Shown: positions 8,050 to 15,522 of the stretch, piece after piece | Numbering within the stretch: position 1 is the first letter of the stretch | Layout of the letters: each line of letters starts with the position of its first letter | Assembly (NCBI GenBank): GCA_014379665.1 | Contig: JACMLK010000377.1 | Location: 1-20,837 of the forward strand | Source: Saprospiraceae bacterium | Lineage (GTDB): Bacteria > Bacteroidota > Bacteroidia > Chitinophagales > Saprospiraceae | DNA length: 20,837 nt | Direction of reading: 5' to 3' | The notes under the pieces: generated by a model | Databases searched by the model: none | What the model was told of the DNA's origin: nothing | The model's input: the letters and a program-made list of their open reading frames with translations, nothing else | Translations under genes and position numbers: made by a program

Positions 8050-8083
8050 AAAAAAAACCGATTGACTTTGAAAGTCAATCGGT
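8050..8083 (-). terminator. Intrinsic terminator of the outer-membrane protein gene
   Basis: A perfect 27-nt palindrome, ACCGATTGACTTT and its complement AAAGTCAATCGGT around one G (8057-8083), is followed on the minus strand by seven or more T residues. It begins 26 bp after the stop codon at 8109, so it ends the ECF sigma/anti-sigma/barrel transcript. Confidence 0.9.
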
Positions 8084-8108
8084 CATTATAATAAAATACG
8101 AAACGATT

Positions 8109-9344
8109 TCAATTAAAATCAAATCTCAATCCAAGGGATATATTTTTTTGTTCTGTCGGATTATCTGTAAATAATGGGTTGAGATCAAATTTTGTATATA
8201 TACTGATATCTTTATACCCAACGTATGCGCTGGCACCATATATCAGGTCACCAGTATTGTAATCTCCTCTGGTGGTTTGGTCAGTAACCAGGCCGTCAGA
8301 TTTATATTCCAAAACCTGTTTGGTACGAAGATTTATTCCTGCATATCCGCCAATGCCCATTCTGAAACTTCTTTGTGACCGGATAATCACCTGATCGTCT
8401 TTTATTTTCTTTTTGGAAAAATCAAATTCAAGATGTACGGGCACTACCATATTGATCCTTCTGAAATATGGCTCATCTCTCAGTTCCTCCGGATGTTCGG
8501 CCAGAACGGTCTGATTTCCGTTTTTGATATAATAAAAATTATTTTCCGGTCTGAGATTATTGTAAGTAAACGATAATCCATACTTCAACTGCAGCAATGC
8601 ACTGTTGGCAGCCAGTCTTGTTTTCCAGGTTAATCCCCATTCGTAAAATCTGGAGTTACTCAGTTTGATACCGTTATCTTCTATGGTGGACAAATCCCCA
8701 TCTGATATGATATTATTCAGTCCAATGGAAAATACAAATTGTGTAGTAGTCCGGTGTTCACTTTTTCTTTTTTTATGTTTTTTGAAATCCCATTTGAATT
8801 TAACATCATCAAGATTAATGATTTTATCGTCATCATCTTCATGTTCATTTTCAATATCGTGATCCATTTCCCAGGTTTCATCTTCTACAGATCCCCTGTG
8901 CTCTCTGTGTGCTTCGGCTTCTTCAACTGCTTCAGGTGATTCGTGTTCTTCGTGTTCTTCGTGTGCTTCTGCAGCTTCAGCTTCTGCTTCCATTTCAACT
9001 GCATGCATTTCCGCTGCCATAGCTGACTCTAAAGCTGAGGCATCTGCATGTTCTTGTACCAACGCCTGTAACCTTTCTTCGAGGGGCTCTATTCTGAGTT
9101 CTATTCTTTCCGCAAATATTTCTGAAACTTTTATTTTCTGCATATTTGCTTCTTCAGTGGTAATCTCCTTTTTCTCCAGTTTAAGATTTATGGACTCTAC
9201 TTTTTGCCGCAATTTTTCTTTTTCCTCGGCGGTGATCATACCTATTTCTTTGCTTATGGCTTTTACCTCTGCCTCAAAAGACGATTGTGCGTAGGAGGTA
9301 ACCGTAAAGCAGATCATTAGTAAAGTGTACAATACGTTTTTCAT
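8109..9344 (-). CDS. Outer-membrane beta-barrel protein with His/Glu-rich segment
   Basis: A signal peptide (1-19, ending TSYA before Q20) precedes a charged helical region (about 25-100, probable coiled coil, EEKEKLRQKVESINLKLEKK). Residues about 105-175 are extremely rich in Glu, His, Ala and Asp (EAHEEHEEHESPEAVEEAEA and NEHEDDDDK). From about 200 to 411 the sequence alternates hydrophobic and polar residues with aromatic girdles and ends in LGLRFDFN, typical of a Bacteroidota outer-membrane beta-barrel. A role as porin or sensor is not demonstrable. It lies downstream of an ECF sigma factor and an anti-sigma-like gene on the same strand, so it is the likely output or partner of that regulator. 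The His/Glu segment could bind divalent metals; this is inference. Confidence 0.8.
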   Translation of the reverse strand: MKNVLYTLLMICFTVTSYAQSSFEAEVKAISKEIGMITAEEKEKLRQKVESINLKLEKKEITTEEANMQKIKVSEIFAERIELRIEPLEERLQALVQEHADASALESAMAAEMHAVEMEAEAEAAEAHEEHEEHESPEAVEEAEAHREHRGSVEDETWEMDHDIENEHEDDDDKIINLDDVKFKWDFKKHKKRKSEHRTTTQFVFSIGLNNIISDGDLSTIEDNGIKLSNSRFYEWGLTWKTRLAANSALLQLKYGLSFTYNNLRPENNFYYIKNGNQTVLAEHPEELRDEPYFRRINMVVPVHLEFDFSKKKIKDDQVIIRSQRSFRMGIGGYAGINLRTKQVLEYKSDGLVTDQTTRGDYNTGDLIYGASAYVGYKDISIYTKFDLNPLFTDNPTEQKNISLGLRFDFN

Positions 9345-9390
9345 GATGATTGATTTTAAATTTTATTAAAGATTATGTTTATGAATATTA

Positions 9391-9558
9391 GAAAGTTTGA
9401 AAGTTTGAAAGTTAGAAAGTTAAAAAGTTAGCGAGTTAGCGGGTTAGCGGGTTAGCGGGTTGGCGAGTTGGCGAGTTGGCGAGTTAACAGTTTAGCAAAT
9501 TAGCAAATTAGCGAGTTAGCGCGTTAGCGCGTTAGCATATTAGCAAATTATCAAATCA
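9391..9558. repeat. Octamer tandem array in perfect 8-bp phase
   Basis: Twenty consecutive octamers keep exact phase from 9391 to 9550: GAAAGTTT (2), GAAAGTTA (2), AAAAGTTA, then GCGAGTTA, GCGGGTTA, GCGGGTTG, GCGAGTTG, ACAGTTTA, GCAAATTA, GCGCGTTA and GCATATTA variants, with a decayed unit to 9558. Neighbouring copies tend to be identical, which indicates local duplication. The array fills most of the 262-bp gap between the anti-sigma-like gene and the barrel gene and is thus inside a probable operon. The rest of the gap (9559-9606) is a looser CAAATCCTA-type repeat. Confidence 0.9.
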
Positions 9559-9606
9559 ACAACTCCTACAAATCCTACAAATCTAACAAATCCGCAATTC
9601 AGCAAC

Positions 9607-10398
9607 CTATTTCACCTGATTCCTTTCGGTGACCGCAGTGATGATTGGCCCGGATGTCTCCTGCACTGACTTCCATACTTTTGCCATAAATGTTTGAGCT
9701 TCCCGTTCTTCAGCTTCTTTTAGAAGACTTTTTGGATCCAGACCATATTTACTTCTGATTTCTTTTTTAAGTTCCGCTTTTTTTATTGAAACAATCTCAG
9801 ATTCTACTGCTACAAGCAAATGCTTAGGCTTGATATAAGGTTTCTTTACTTTTATATTTTTGGTATTTCCGGTATTTAAATTACTTTCTGTGGCTTCCTC
9901 CTCCTTCTTTAAATCGGGAGCATCAAGGTCATATGTCACCGTATTATTATGAAAACTTTTATTGTCATTCATTAATGGTACACTATTTGTTTTGCGCTTT
10001 GTGATCAACGGGCTATAGATTGTGTTGTTTTTGACCTCCGAAACGGTGAGAACATTGTTGGTTAAAGGAACGTTTGTTTTTTCAGTATTGTCGGATTTAG
10101 TGGTACCCATCTTGTCAAAAGGGTATATCAAATCACGATTATCAGTTTTATCCTGAACTATGACATCCTGTTGAGAAGTCTCAGTCCAAAAAGCATCATA
10201 ATCCAGTAAAAAATAACCTGCCATAAAAAGCATGGTCACACATGCTGCAGCTATGGCATAGGAAGTCAGACTCATTCGATCTGATTTGCCTGTAGCAGAC
10301 AATCCGGCATTCAGTTTGTCCCAGGCTTCTGACGATGGCTGAATATGCCTTTGTTCGAAATGTTGTCTGATTTTATGATCTGAGGGATGATTATCCAT
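9607..10398 (-). CDS. Single-span anti-sigma-like membrane protein
   Basis: The 263-residue protein has a short cytoplasmic N-terminus (1-44) containing IRQHFEQRHIQPSSEAWDKL, a pattern common at the start of Bacteroidota proteins encoded next to ECF sigma factors, followed by one transmembrane helix (about 45-65, LTSYAIAAACVTMLFMAGYF). The remainder is low-complexity, Asn/Thr/Lys-rich and should be periplasmic, ending in a Lys/Glu-rich helix (about 195-235). There is no zinc-binding HxxxCxxC motif, so it is not a classical ZAS anti-sigma factor. Its start overlaps the sigma gene by 8 bp, which supports translational coupling and a regulatory pairing. Anti-sigma function is inferred from topology and position only. 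Confidence 0.72.
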   Translation of the reverse strand: MDNHPSDHKIRQHFEQRHIQPSSEAWDKLNAGLSATGKSDRMSLTSYAIAAACVTMLFMAGYFLLDYDAFWTETSQQDVIVQDKTDNRDLIYPFDKMGTTKSDNTEKTNVPLTNNVLTVSEVKNNTIYSPLITKRKTNSVPLMNDNKSFHNNTVTYDLDAPDLKKEEEATESNLNTGNTKNIKVKKPYIKPKHLLVAVESEIVSIKKAELKKEIRSKYGLDPKSLLKEAEEREAQTFMAKVWKSVQETSGPIITAVTERNQVK

Positions 10399-10942
10399 GA
10401 TTGATTATTTTATCTTGTTGAAGCATTTGTTGAAGCAATTTTCTGGCATAAGCCAATTGCGATTTTGAAGTTCCTTCGGTGATGTCCAGCATGTCAGCAA
10501 TTTCCATGTGTTTATAACCTTCCACTACAAAAAGATTAAACACCATTTTACAGCCATAAGGCAATGTATCTATCATGGTCTGAATATCGCGTGTTTGTAA
10601 GTCGATATCAGCATTGCAGACTTCCGACACGATGTCATTGTCTTCAGCAAACCACATGATTTTGTTACCTCTTATATGAGAAATACACTCATTGACCGCT
10701 ATCCGACTCATCCAGCCTTCAAAATTGCCTCTGTGTTCAAATCGGGAAAGGTTGGTAAATATTTTCATAAAAGCAGTGACCATCACATCTTCAGCCGTGT
10801 GCATGTCGCTGATGTACTGTCTGCAAATGCTCAGCAGTTTTGGCGAATACTTCTGGTACATCACTTTTTGTGCTCTGCGGTCATTTCTGATCGCCTGATG
10901 CAGTAGTTGGTTCAGATCATAATGTAAATCGATCACCTTCAA
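10391..10942 (-). CDS. ECF-type RNA polymerase sigma factor
   Basis: A 183-residue extracytoplasmic-function sigma factor. Region 2 spans about 24-91, with AEDVMVTAFMKIFTNLSRF (50-68) and the promoter-reading FEGWMSRIAVNECISHIR (74-91). Region 4 spans about 118-172, with the helix-turn-helix YKHMEIADMLDITEGTSKSQ (143-162). The usual linker separates them. No ATG precedes region 2: the frame is open only from three codons upstream of TTG at 10942, with GTG at 10936 as the alternative, so the start is TTG or GTG. The strong promoter 22 bp upstream supports this. It is first in an apparent operon with an overlapping anti-sigma-like gene and a beta-barrel gene, and probably controls surface or envelope genes. 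Confidence 0.9.
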   Translation of the reverse strand: MKVIDLHYDLNQLLHQAIRNDRRAQKVMYQKYSPKLLSICRQYISDMHTAEDVMVTAFMKIFTNLSRFEHRGNFEGWMSRIAVNECISHIRGNKIMWFAEDNDIVSEVCNADIDLQTRDIQTMIDTLPYGCKMVFNLFVVEGYKHMEIADMLDITEGTSKSQLAYARKLLQQMLQQDKIINHG

Positions 10943-10963
10943 AATCGTCGTTTATTTTGTTTT

Positions 10964-10991
10964 CAAAAGTAATGACGACAGGTGAAGCAAA
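10964..10991 (-). promoter_or_regulatory. Promoter of the ECF sigma operon
   Basis: On the minus strand TTTG (10991-10988) is followed after 16 bp by TACTTTTG (10971-10964), an exact TAnnTTTG match. Transcription would begin about 15 nt before the TTG start codon, giving a very short leader. The spacer is 1 bp below the usual range. Confidence 0.55.
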
Positions 10992-11081
10992 AAAGTTGTA
11001 AGGGAAAGAATATTTTATTAAAATTAATAAGTTTTCTTCACACGGAAGATGTGGGGTTATGTGTCGGGGAGATCATGATTT

Positions 11082-11328
11082 TAGCTGGTAGCTCGTAGCT
11101 CGTAGCTCGTAGCTATTAGGAACCCATCTTCATTATTACGTTGCTGGCGTGCAGATCCAATAAATCCACAACTCAACTACTTAGCTTTTTGCTACTAGCT
11201 TTGAACTACTAACTACCAGCTGTTAACTACCAGCTATTAACTACCGGCTATATACAAATCCTATATCCCGTTATCTCGCAGGCACGTAATCCCGCTATCC
11301 CGCAGACCCGATATCCCGATATCCCGAC
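11082..11328. repeat. Cluster of three short-period repeat islands
   Basis: The 398-bp gap 10943-11340 has no gene. After the ECF promoter it holds a 7-bp repeat TAGCTCG/TAGCTGG (11082-11120), then a looser AACTACCAGCTATT repeat (about 11174-11250), then a TATCCCG/ATCCCGA repeat (about 11263-11328). The islands lie behind the 3' end of the minus-strand gene 11341-12771. The same TAGCT/CTACCAGCT vocabulary recurs at 14046-14115 and 16362-16447. Confidence 0.75.
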
Positions 11329-11340
11329 TTTCAAACGACC

Positions 11341-12771
11341 CTATATCACACTCAAATTAAGAGTGAGCGCAGTAATGTCTGCCGCATCGGTGTTGTTTTC
11401 TACCCAGATTTCAATGTAATCATTCGGGGCTAGGAATATCATCGACGCAACTCCAATGAATGTCTGGTCAGTATCGTTTATTAATTTTACTTTTTGTTTG
11501 GACTCCGGGAGAATAGTTCCATTTTTAGCTATAGAAAAAGTAAAGAATTTATTACTGCCACCTCCGCTAAATGTAGCGGTTAAATTGCAGATTACCATAC
11601 ACCTTTTTATTTTTAAGCCGGTATATGTCAACCTGTTGCTCGCAGGTGAGGCAAACCTGAACAGATTTACAGAGGTCGTGGTGCCACTAATCTTAAGCGG
11701 CACATTTACTGTGGCAATCGCGGTTAGCCCGGGAGTAGTAATATACAGGTTTCCAGTCGCCACATCGTCTTTTTCTGTATTTAAACCAAGAGCTTCCACT
11801 TCCCAGAATTTTGAAAAGGTTCCGGCGACTAAGGTTCCGGTTCCTACAAACTTTGTTGATTTAATGGAGCCGGATGAAATTGAAGTTTGCCCTGTTATAT
11901 TTAATCCTGTACTTCCCGTTGGTACATTCCGGCTACCACCAAGGATCTGAATTGTACTAAAAGTACCAATATACGTTTCAAAAGTATTGGTGTTTGAAAC
12001 ATCCCAAACAACACCGTTCATATAGACATAAGCATTATTTTGGAATGTAATACCTGAAGTATTTGCATAAAACCCAATATCAGCAAAATATACATATCCT
12101 GTCATTCCCTGTACTGTTCCTACACTACTTGAACTCAAAATATAACAGTCCTCTACTAATAAACTGGTATTAGCTATCCCACCACCGTTTATATTAAAGA
12201 CTTTACCCGCGGTGGCTATCAAACTGACATTTCTTAATTTGCCTCCATGAGCACCGGTGAATAATTCTCCCGAACCTGTATAGATCAATTTATCATTAGT
12301 TGTATCTTCACCAATAATAGTGCAATCATTTAAATCAATTTTATTTGAAAGTAAGATGGTTCCGTTTATTTCATATAGTGTACCGGCGACCAATGTGATC
12401 ACGCCACCCACTGCGGCAGGGAAGTCAGCCGCTGATTTGACAAGGACATAATTATTACGTGTAACACTTGCCGGATTTAATGGAACCCATTTTGTGCTGT
12501 TCCAGTAATAATAACCATCAGATATTTCTCCTCCGAGACTATATACCAGCATCCCGGCGGTGACAGGTGCAGTCAAAGGAGCTGCTGCATTTACACTAGT
12601 CAAAGCTACTCTTGACGGGAGAAATCCTTTGTTCGGGCTTTGCAACTCCAATATGGAATTTATATCAGGACTATAGACTGCCGTAGTATCATCTGTAAAT
12701 TTTACCTGCCCGTTCATCACCGTAATCGCTACAACTAATAAGCACCAGCTGAGCATGATTTTTTTCATCAT
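11341..12771 (-). CDS. Secreted beta-helix-like protein
   Basis: A signal peptide (KKIMLSWCLLVVAITVMNGQ) begins right after two consecutive ATGs at 12771 and 12768; longer starts exist (TTG 12807, ATG 12786) but would put unneeded residues in front of it. The mature N-terminus holds PDINSILELQSPNKGFLPSR, then GMLVYS and GYYYWNSTKWVPL, a short module frequent in Bacteroidota secreted and tail-fibre-like proteins. About residues 115-330 are Gly/Asn/Ser/Ile-rich with repeated short strands (NDCTIIGEDTTND, GGKLRNVSLIATAGK), resembling a right-handed parallel beta-helix. The C-terminal 130 residues look like a beta-sandwich (FFTFSIAKNGTILPES; NDYIEIWVENNTDAADI). There is no T9SS sorting domain. 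Function unknown; polysaccharide or surface binding is a guess. Confidence 0.75.
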   Translation of the reverse strand: MMKKIMLSWCLLVVAITVMNGQVKFTDDTTAVYSPDINSILELQSPNKGFLPSRVALTSVNAAAPLTAPVTAGMLVYSLGGEISDGYYYWNSTKWVPLNPASVTRNNYVLVKSAADFPAAVGGVITLVAGTLYEINGTILLSNKIDLNDCTIIGEDTTNDKLIYTGSGELFTGAHGGKLRNVSLIATAGKVFNINGGGIANTSLLVEDCYILSSSSVGTVQGMTGYVYFADIGFYANTSGITFQNNAYVYMNGVVWDVSNTNTFETYIGTFSTIQILGGSRNVPTGSTGLNITGQTSISSGSIKSTKFVGTGTLVAGTFSKFWEVEALGLNTEKDDVATGNLYITTPGLTAIATVNVPLKISGTTTSVNLFRFASPASNRLTYTGLKIKRCMVICNLTATFSGGGSNKFFTFSIAKNGTILPESKQKVKLINDTDQTFIGVASMIFLAPNDYIEIWVENNTDAADITALTLNLSVI

Positions 12772-12947
12772 TTCTTTGTATATCATATGAATTAAAATAG
12801 AGTGCAAAGTTCCTCAGACTAAAGTGTTAAATTGTTATACTATTATTGAAATAAGTTGCATTATTCTTTAGTTTAATACACTTTTTCATTACAAATTGTT
12901 AAAATGGATTTGCTTTAGTGGTAACTTTGAAAGCCGGGAAGAAGAAA

Positions 12948-13424
12948 TCACGTGACGAAACCCGACAGTTCATCTTTCATTTGTGTCATATTTAGGTCTG
13001 CATCATATTCTGCACTGAAAACAAAATGTCTTTCTGCTGCCACATACTTATAAATATACCTGTCAGTAGAAGGTGTATCTAATGTCCGGAGTTCACTTTC
13101 TGAAATCCAGTACAATTCCCCTTCATCGCAGATCGGCGCCGGGATAAAATCTATCTCTGCCGTGTAAATAAAACTCACCCAATTATAATTTACAGGCGAT
13201 GTATCGCTGAGTATACCACAAAACTTTGCTGAGGTAAGCCTGATACCTGTTTCTTCATAAGTCTCACGTATGACCGCTTCATAGGGAGTTTCGAAAGGAT
13301 CTATTTTACCACCTACCGGAACAAATTTGCCCTTGTTGGGTTCTTTAGCCCGTTTGAGTAACAGGAACTTATCACCACTTCTGATGATGCAGAATACGGC
13401 TACCCTTTTTATTCCCGGAGTCAT
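12948..13424 (-). CDS. Nudix hydrolase, MutT-like
   Basis: A 158-residue cytoplasmic Nudix enzyme, which hydrolyses a nucleoside diphosphate linked to another moiety. The full Nudix box is present at residues 39-61: G39-x5-E45-x7-R53-E54-x2-E57-E58-x-G60-I61. The N-terminal strands (VAVFCIIRSGDKFLLLKRAK) and the FVPVGGKIDPFET lead-in are typical of MutT/8-oxo-dGTP-type members, but the substrate cannot be told from sequence. The ATG at 13424 is 16 bp after an exact -7 box on the minus strand (TACTTTTG, 13447-13440). The gene is divergent from the toxin-antitoxin operon, 99 bp away. Confidence 0.9.
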   Translation of the reverse strand: MTPGIKRVAVFCIIRSGDKFLLLKRAKEPNKGKFVPVGGKIDPFETPYEAVIRETYEETGIRLTSAKFCGILSDTSPVNYNWVSFIYTAEIDFIPAPICDEGELYWISESELRTLDTPSTDRYIYKYVAAERHFVFSAEYDADLNMTQMKDELSGFVT

Positions 13425-13439
13425 GCTTTAGATTTAAAA

Positions 13440-13447
13440 CAAAAGTA
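13440..13447 (-). promoter_or_regulatory. -7 box of the Nudix gene
   Basis: TACTTTTG on the minus strand matches TAnnTTTG exactly, 16 bp upstream of the ATG. A -33 TTG at proper spacing is not seen. Confidence 0.4.
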
Positions 13448-13465
13448 ATACAATATGATTAATAT

Positions 13466-13498
13466 TAAATAATACCATACTTTTGTTAGTATTATTTA
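13466..13498 (+). promoter_or_regulatory. Operator/promoter of the toxin-antitoxin operon
   Basis: TAAATAATAC (13466-13475) and GTATTATTTA (13489-13498) are perfect 10-bp inverted arms. The 13-bp spacer contains TACTTTTG (13478-13485), an exact -7 box, so a protein on the palindrome would block RNA polymerase. Another related half-site (AATAGTACT) follows at 13509-13517. This arrangement fits autorepression by a Phd/YefM-type antitoxin. Confidence 0.6.
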
Positions 13499-13523
13499 TC
13501 GCACTAAAAATAGTACTGTTATC

Positions 13524-13781
13524 ATGATCACTGCAAACGAACTAAAAACCAAAGGTATCAAAGCCATAGAAGAACAATTAGCGCAAACACCGGAAGCGGC
13601 CATCACCGTCCACGGTAAAGTAAAATACGTGGCTATGAGTGTGGAGCAGTTTGACAAAATGCGTATGGCGGAGCTGGAAGTAGCCTACCTGCTTTGCAAA
13701 AAAGATATTGAAGAAGGGAATTATACCACATCATTAGATGATCACTTTGCAGATCTGGATAAGTTAGTACCAAATAGCTGA
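13524..13781 (+). CDS. Antitoxin, Phd/YefM family
   Basis: An 85-residue protein with the N-terminal Phd/YefM pattern: ITANELKTKGIKAIEEQL (2-19), then AAITVHGKVKYVAMSVEQFDKM (25-46), in which the family's strand-turn-strand and VMSxEEYDxL-type motif is clear. This part dimerises and binds operator DNA. The acidic C-terminal half (EEGNYTTSLDDHFADLDKL) would wrap around and neutralise the toxin. It lies 26 bp downstream of a palindrome containing the -7 box, as expected for an autoregulated operon, and its stop codon lies just before the toxin gene. Confidence 0.88.
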   Translation: MITANELKTKGIKAIEEQLAQTPEAAITVHGKVKYVAMSVEQFDKMRMAELEVAYLLCKKDIEEGNYTTSLDDHFADLDKLVPNS

Positions 13782-13788
13782 AGTAGTA

Positions 13789-14046
13789 TTGACTGAATCT
13801 TTTAAAAAGAAAGCTAAAAGTTTCCTAAAATCACATCCCACATTAATCGGTAAATATAAAAAGACACTGCTACTTCTTCAATCCAATCCTTCGCATCCTT
13901 CCCTGAGACTTCATAAAATTAAAGGTAATTTATCAGACCTCCATTCCGTTTCGCTCAACATGAAATACAGGATTTTACTTGATTTTATTGTCCAAGAAGA
14001 TCAGGTGATCCTGATAGATATCGGAGACCATGATGGACTGTTTTGA
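13789..14046 (+). CDS. Toxin, RelE/ParE superfamily (YafQ-like)
   Basis: Likely a ribosome-dependent mRNA endonuclease. The fold pattern of the family is visible: an N-terminal helix (SFKKKAKSFLKSHPTL), a second helix, then LHKIKGNLSDLHSVSLNMKYRILLDF and VILIDIGDHDGLF at the C-terminus, where H81 matches the terminal catalytic histidine region (GTHAxLF) of YafQ. The first available start is TTG at 13789, 7 bp after the antitoxin stop, but it cuts off the first beta strand. The open frame begins earlier and reads IAEVVLTESF, in which the I codon is ATA at 13774; an ATG there would give a normal start overlapping the antitoxin. Either an unusual start is used or the toxin has lost its start codon. 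The 3' part was the source of remnants at 14773, 15523 and 16273. Confidence 0.82.
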   Translation: MTESFKKKAKSFLKSHPTLIGKYKKTLLLLQSNPSHPSLRLHKIKGNLSDLHSVSLNMKYRILLDFIVQEDQVILIDIGDHDGLF

Positions 14047-14115
14047 TGATGAATTAGCTATTAGCCATTAGCTACTAACTACCAGCTCCTGGCTACCAGC
14101 TACCAACTACGAGCT
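14046..14115. repeat. TAGCT/CTACCAGCT island
   Basis: A low-complexity run of TTAGCTATTAGCCATTAGCT and ACTACCAGCTCCTGGCTACC type units fills the gap between the convergent toxin and first Uma2 genes. CCAG-CTC-CTGG inside it can form a small hairpin. Shortened forms of it lie beside the second and third Uma2 genes (14844-14870, 15594-15620). Confidence 0.7.
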
Positions 14116-14128
14116 TATTCTTTCAATC

Positions 14129-14752
14129 TCACACACCTTCAAAAATATCATCCATACTAATGGAAAGTCCGGGCAATGTTTTCACAGGTATGATATCATC
14201 TTCTGAGAAAGCATTGAGTCGTTGATATTTCCCATTCTCCAGGATATATACTTCCACAAAACGCATTTCCCCAAATACAATCCAGTATTCGCCAACACCG
14301 GCTTCTTCATAGATGCTGTATTTATATTGAGTATCACGTTTTACATCTTTGCCCGCCACGCTTTCAATTACAAAATCCGGAGTGCCAAATACAGCGTTCT
14401 CTTCAATTATTTTTGGATCGCAAATCACGCAGATGTCTGGTTGGACGACGGTAGTGGACTTTGTTCGTTTTTTATTTTCAATTGGTAGGACCACATCTGT
14501 AGGTGCATGGTAAACCCGACAAATTTTGCCTTTTAAAAAGGTATGTATTATACTATGTAAATTGCCATTTATTCCCTGATGTTTAATCTTAGGCGCAGGG
14601 CTCATCCTGAATATCTTTCCGCGAATGATCTCTACCATCTCCTCAATTTCGAGTTTTAGATAGTCACCATAAGTATATACTTTATTATAATCTATGACTG
14701 GTTCGTCAACTTCATCGATCTTTGATTCTTCTACTGTTTTGTAATCTTTCAT
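14129..14752 (-). CDS. Uma2 family (DUF820) putative endonuclease, copy 1
   Basis: A 207-residue member of the Uma2 family, which has the PD-(D/E)XK nuclease fold; its biological substrate is not established. The likely active site is D106 (VVQPDICV), E130 (GTPDFVIE) and K144 (DTQYKYSIYEEAGVGEYWIV). The N-terminal EIIRGKIFRMSPAP (41-54) corresponds to the family's ELIDGEL-xxMSPxP stretch. Here residue 131 is Ser where the other two copies have Ile. Residues 55-84 differ strongly from the other copies. It is convergent with the toxin gene. The promoter lies at 14776-14809, inside toxin-derived sequence. The start is an ATG at 14752. Confidence 0.88.
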   Translation of the reverse strand: MKDYKTVEESKIDEVDEPVIDYNKVYTYGDYLKLEIEEMVEIIRGKIFRMSPAPKIKHQGINGNLHSIIHTFLKGKICRVYHAPTDVVLPIENKKRTKSTTVVQPDICVICDPKIIEENAVFGTPDFVIESVAGKDVKRDTQYKYSIYEEAGVGEYWIVFGEMRFVEVYILENGKYQRLNAFSEDDIIPVKTLPGLSISMDDIFEGV

Positions 14753-14772
14753 GGCTAATATGGTTGATAATT

Positions 14773-14846
14773 ATGCAAATATAGGGGATAGTTTTTATTT
14801 GATTGTCAATGAAGATAAGGTGATCCTGATAGATATCAGAGATAGC
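14773..14846 (+). pseudogene. Toxin-tail remnant A
   Basis: In one frame from 14793 the DNA reads FYLIVNEDKVILIDIRDS, matching the intact toxin's LLDFIVQEDQVILIDIGDHD. The DNA similarity seems to begin further upstream, where ATGCAAATATAGG parallels the toxin's ATGAAATACAGG. The ending GDHDGLF is replaced by spacer sequence. There is no antitoxin, toxin N-terminus or start, so it is a relic. Confidence 0.75.
14776..14809 (-). promoter_or_regulatory. Promoter of Uma2 copy 1
   Basis: TTG (14809-14807, in TTGAC), a 23-bp spacer and TATATTTG (14783-14776), an exact -7 consensus, 23 bp before the ATG. Both elements lie in the toxin-tail remnant. Confidence 0.6.
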
Positions 14847-14878
14847 TACTTACTACCAACTACCAGCTAATTCGCATC

Positions 14879-15502
14879 TCATACACCTTCAAAAATATCA
14901 TCCATACTAATGGAAAGTCCGGGCAATGTCTTCACTGGTATGATGTCATCTTCTGAGAAGGCATTGAGTCGCTGATATTTTCCATTCTCCAGAATATATA
15001 CTTCCACAAAACGCATTTCTCCAAATACAATCCAGTATTCACCTACACCCGCTTCTTCATAGACGCTATATTTGTATTGAGTATCTCTTTTTACATCTTT
15101 GCCTGCCACGATTTCTATCACAAAATCAGGAACACCAAATACAGCCGTATCTTCGATGATTTTAGGATCACAAATCACGCAAATATCAGGTTGGATGACA
15201 GTTGTCGATTTATTTCTTTTTTTATTTGCGACAGGTAGAACTACGTCTACAGGGGCATTGAAAACCTTGCATGTTTTACCTTTTAGAACATTGAAAATTA
15301 TATTACTGATGTTCATGCTTATTGATTGGTGCTTTACCCTAGGAGCAGGACTCATCCTGAATATCTTACCTCGGATGATCTCTACCATTTCATCAATTTC
15401 GAGTTTTAGATAGTCACCATAAGTATATACTTTGTTATAATCGATGACTGGTTCGGCAATTTCATCGATCTTTGATTCTTCTATTGTTTTGTAATCTTTC
15501 AT
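14879..15502 (-). CDS. Uma2 family (DUF820) putative endonuclease, copy 2
   Basis: The 207-residue paralogue keeps the presumed catalytic D106, E130 and K144 and the EYWIVFGEMRFVEVY core. Outside residues 55-84 it differs from copies 1 and 3 at only scattered positions (for example I7, I15, A16, A92, N97). Within that block it reads RVKHQSISMNISNIIFNVLK, unlike either neighbour. At DNA level most other differences from copy 1 are synonymous, so the protein has been under purifying selection or gene conversion. It has its own promoter at 15526-15560. With a gap of 126 bp and separate promoters, the three copies are probably independent transcription units. Confidence 0.88.
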   Translation of the reverse strand: MKDYKTIEESKIDEIAEPVIDYNKVYTYGDYLKLEIDEMVEIIRGKIFRMSPAPRVKHQSISMNISNIIFNVLKGKTCKVFNAPVDVVLPVANKKRNKSTTVIQPDICVICDPKIIEDTAVFGVPDFVIEIVAGKDVKRDTQYKYSVYEEAGVGEYWIVFGEMRFVEVYILENGKYQRLNAFSEDDIIPVKTLPGLSISMDDIFEGV

Positions 15503-15522
15503 GGCTAATATGGTTTATATTT

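Noticed and set aside
9391..9558. An iteron-type origin or CRISPR
   Set aside because: Octamers are directly adjacent and degenerate, with no replication gene, no AT-rich unwinding region next to it and no spacers.
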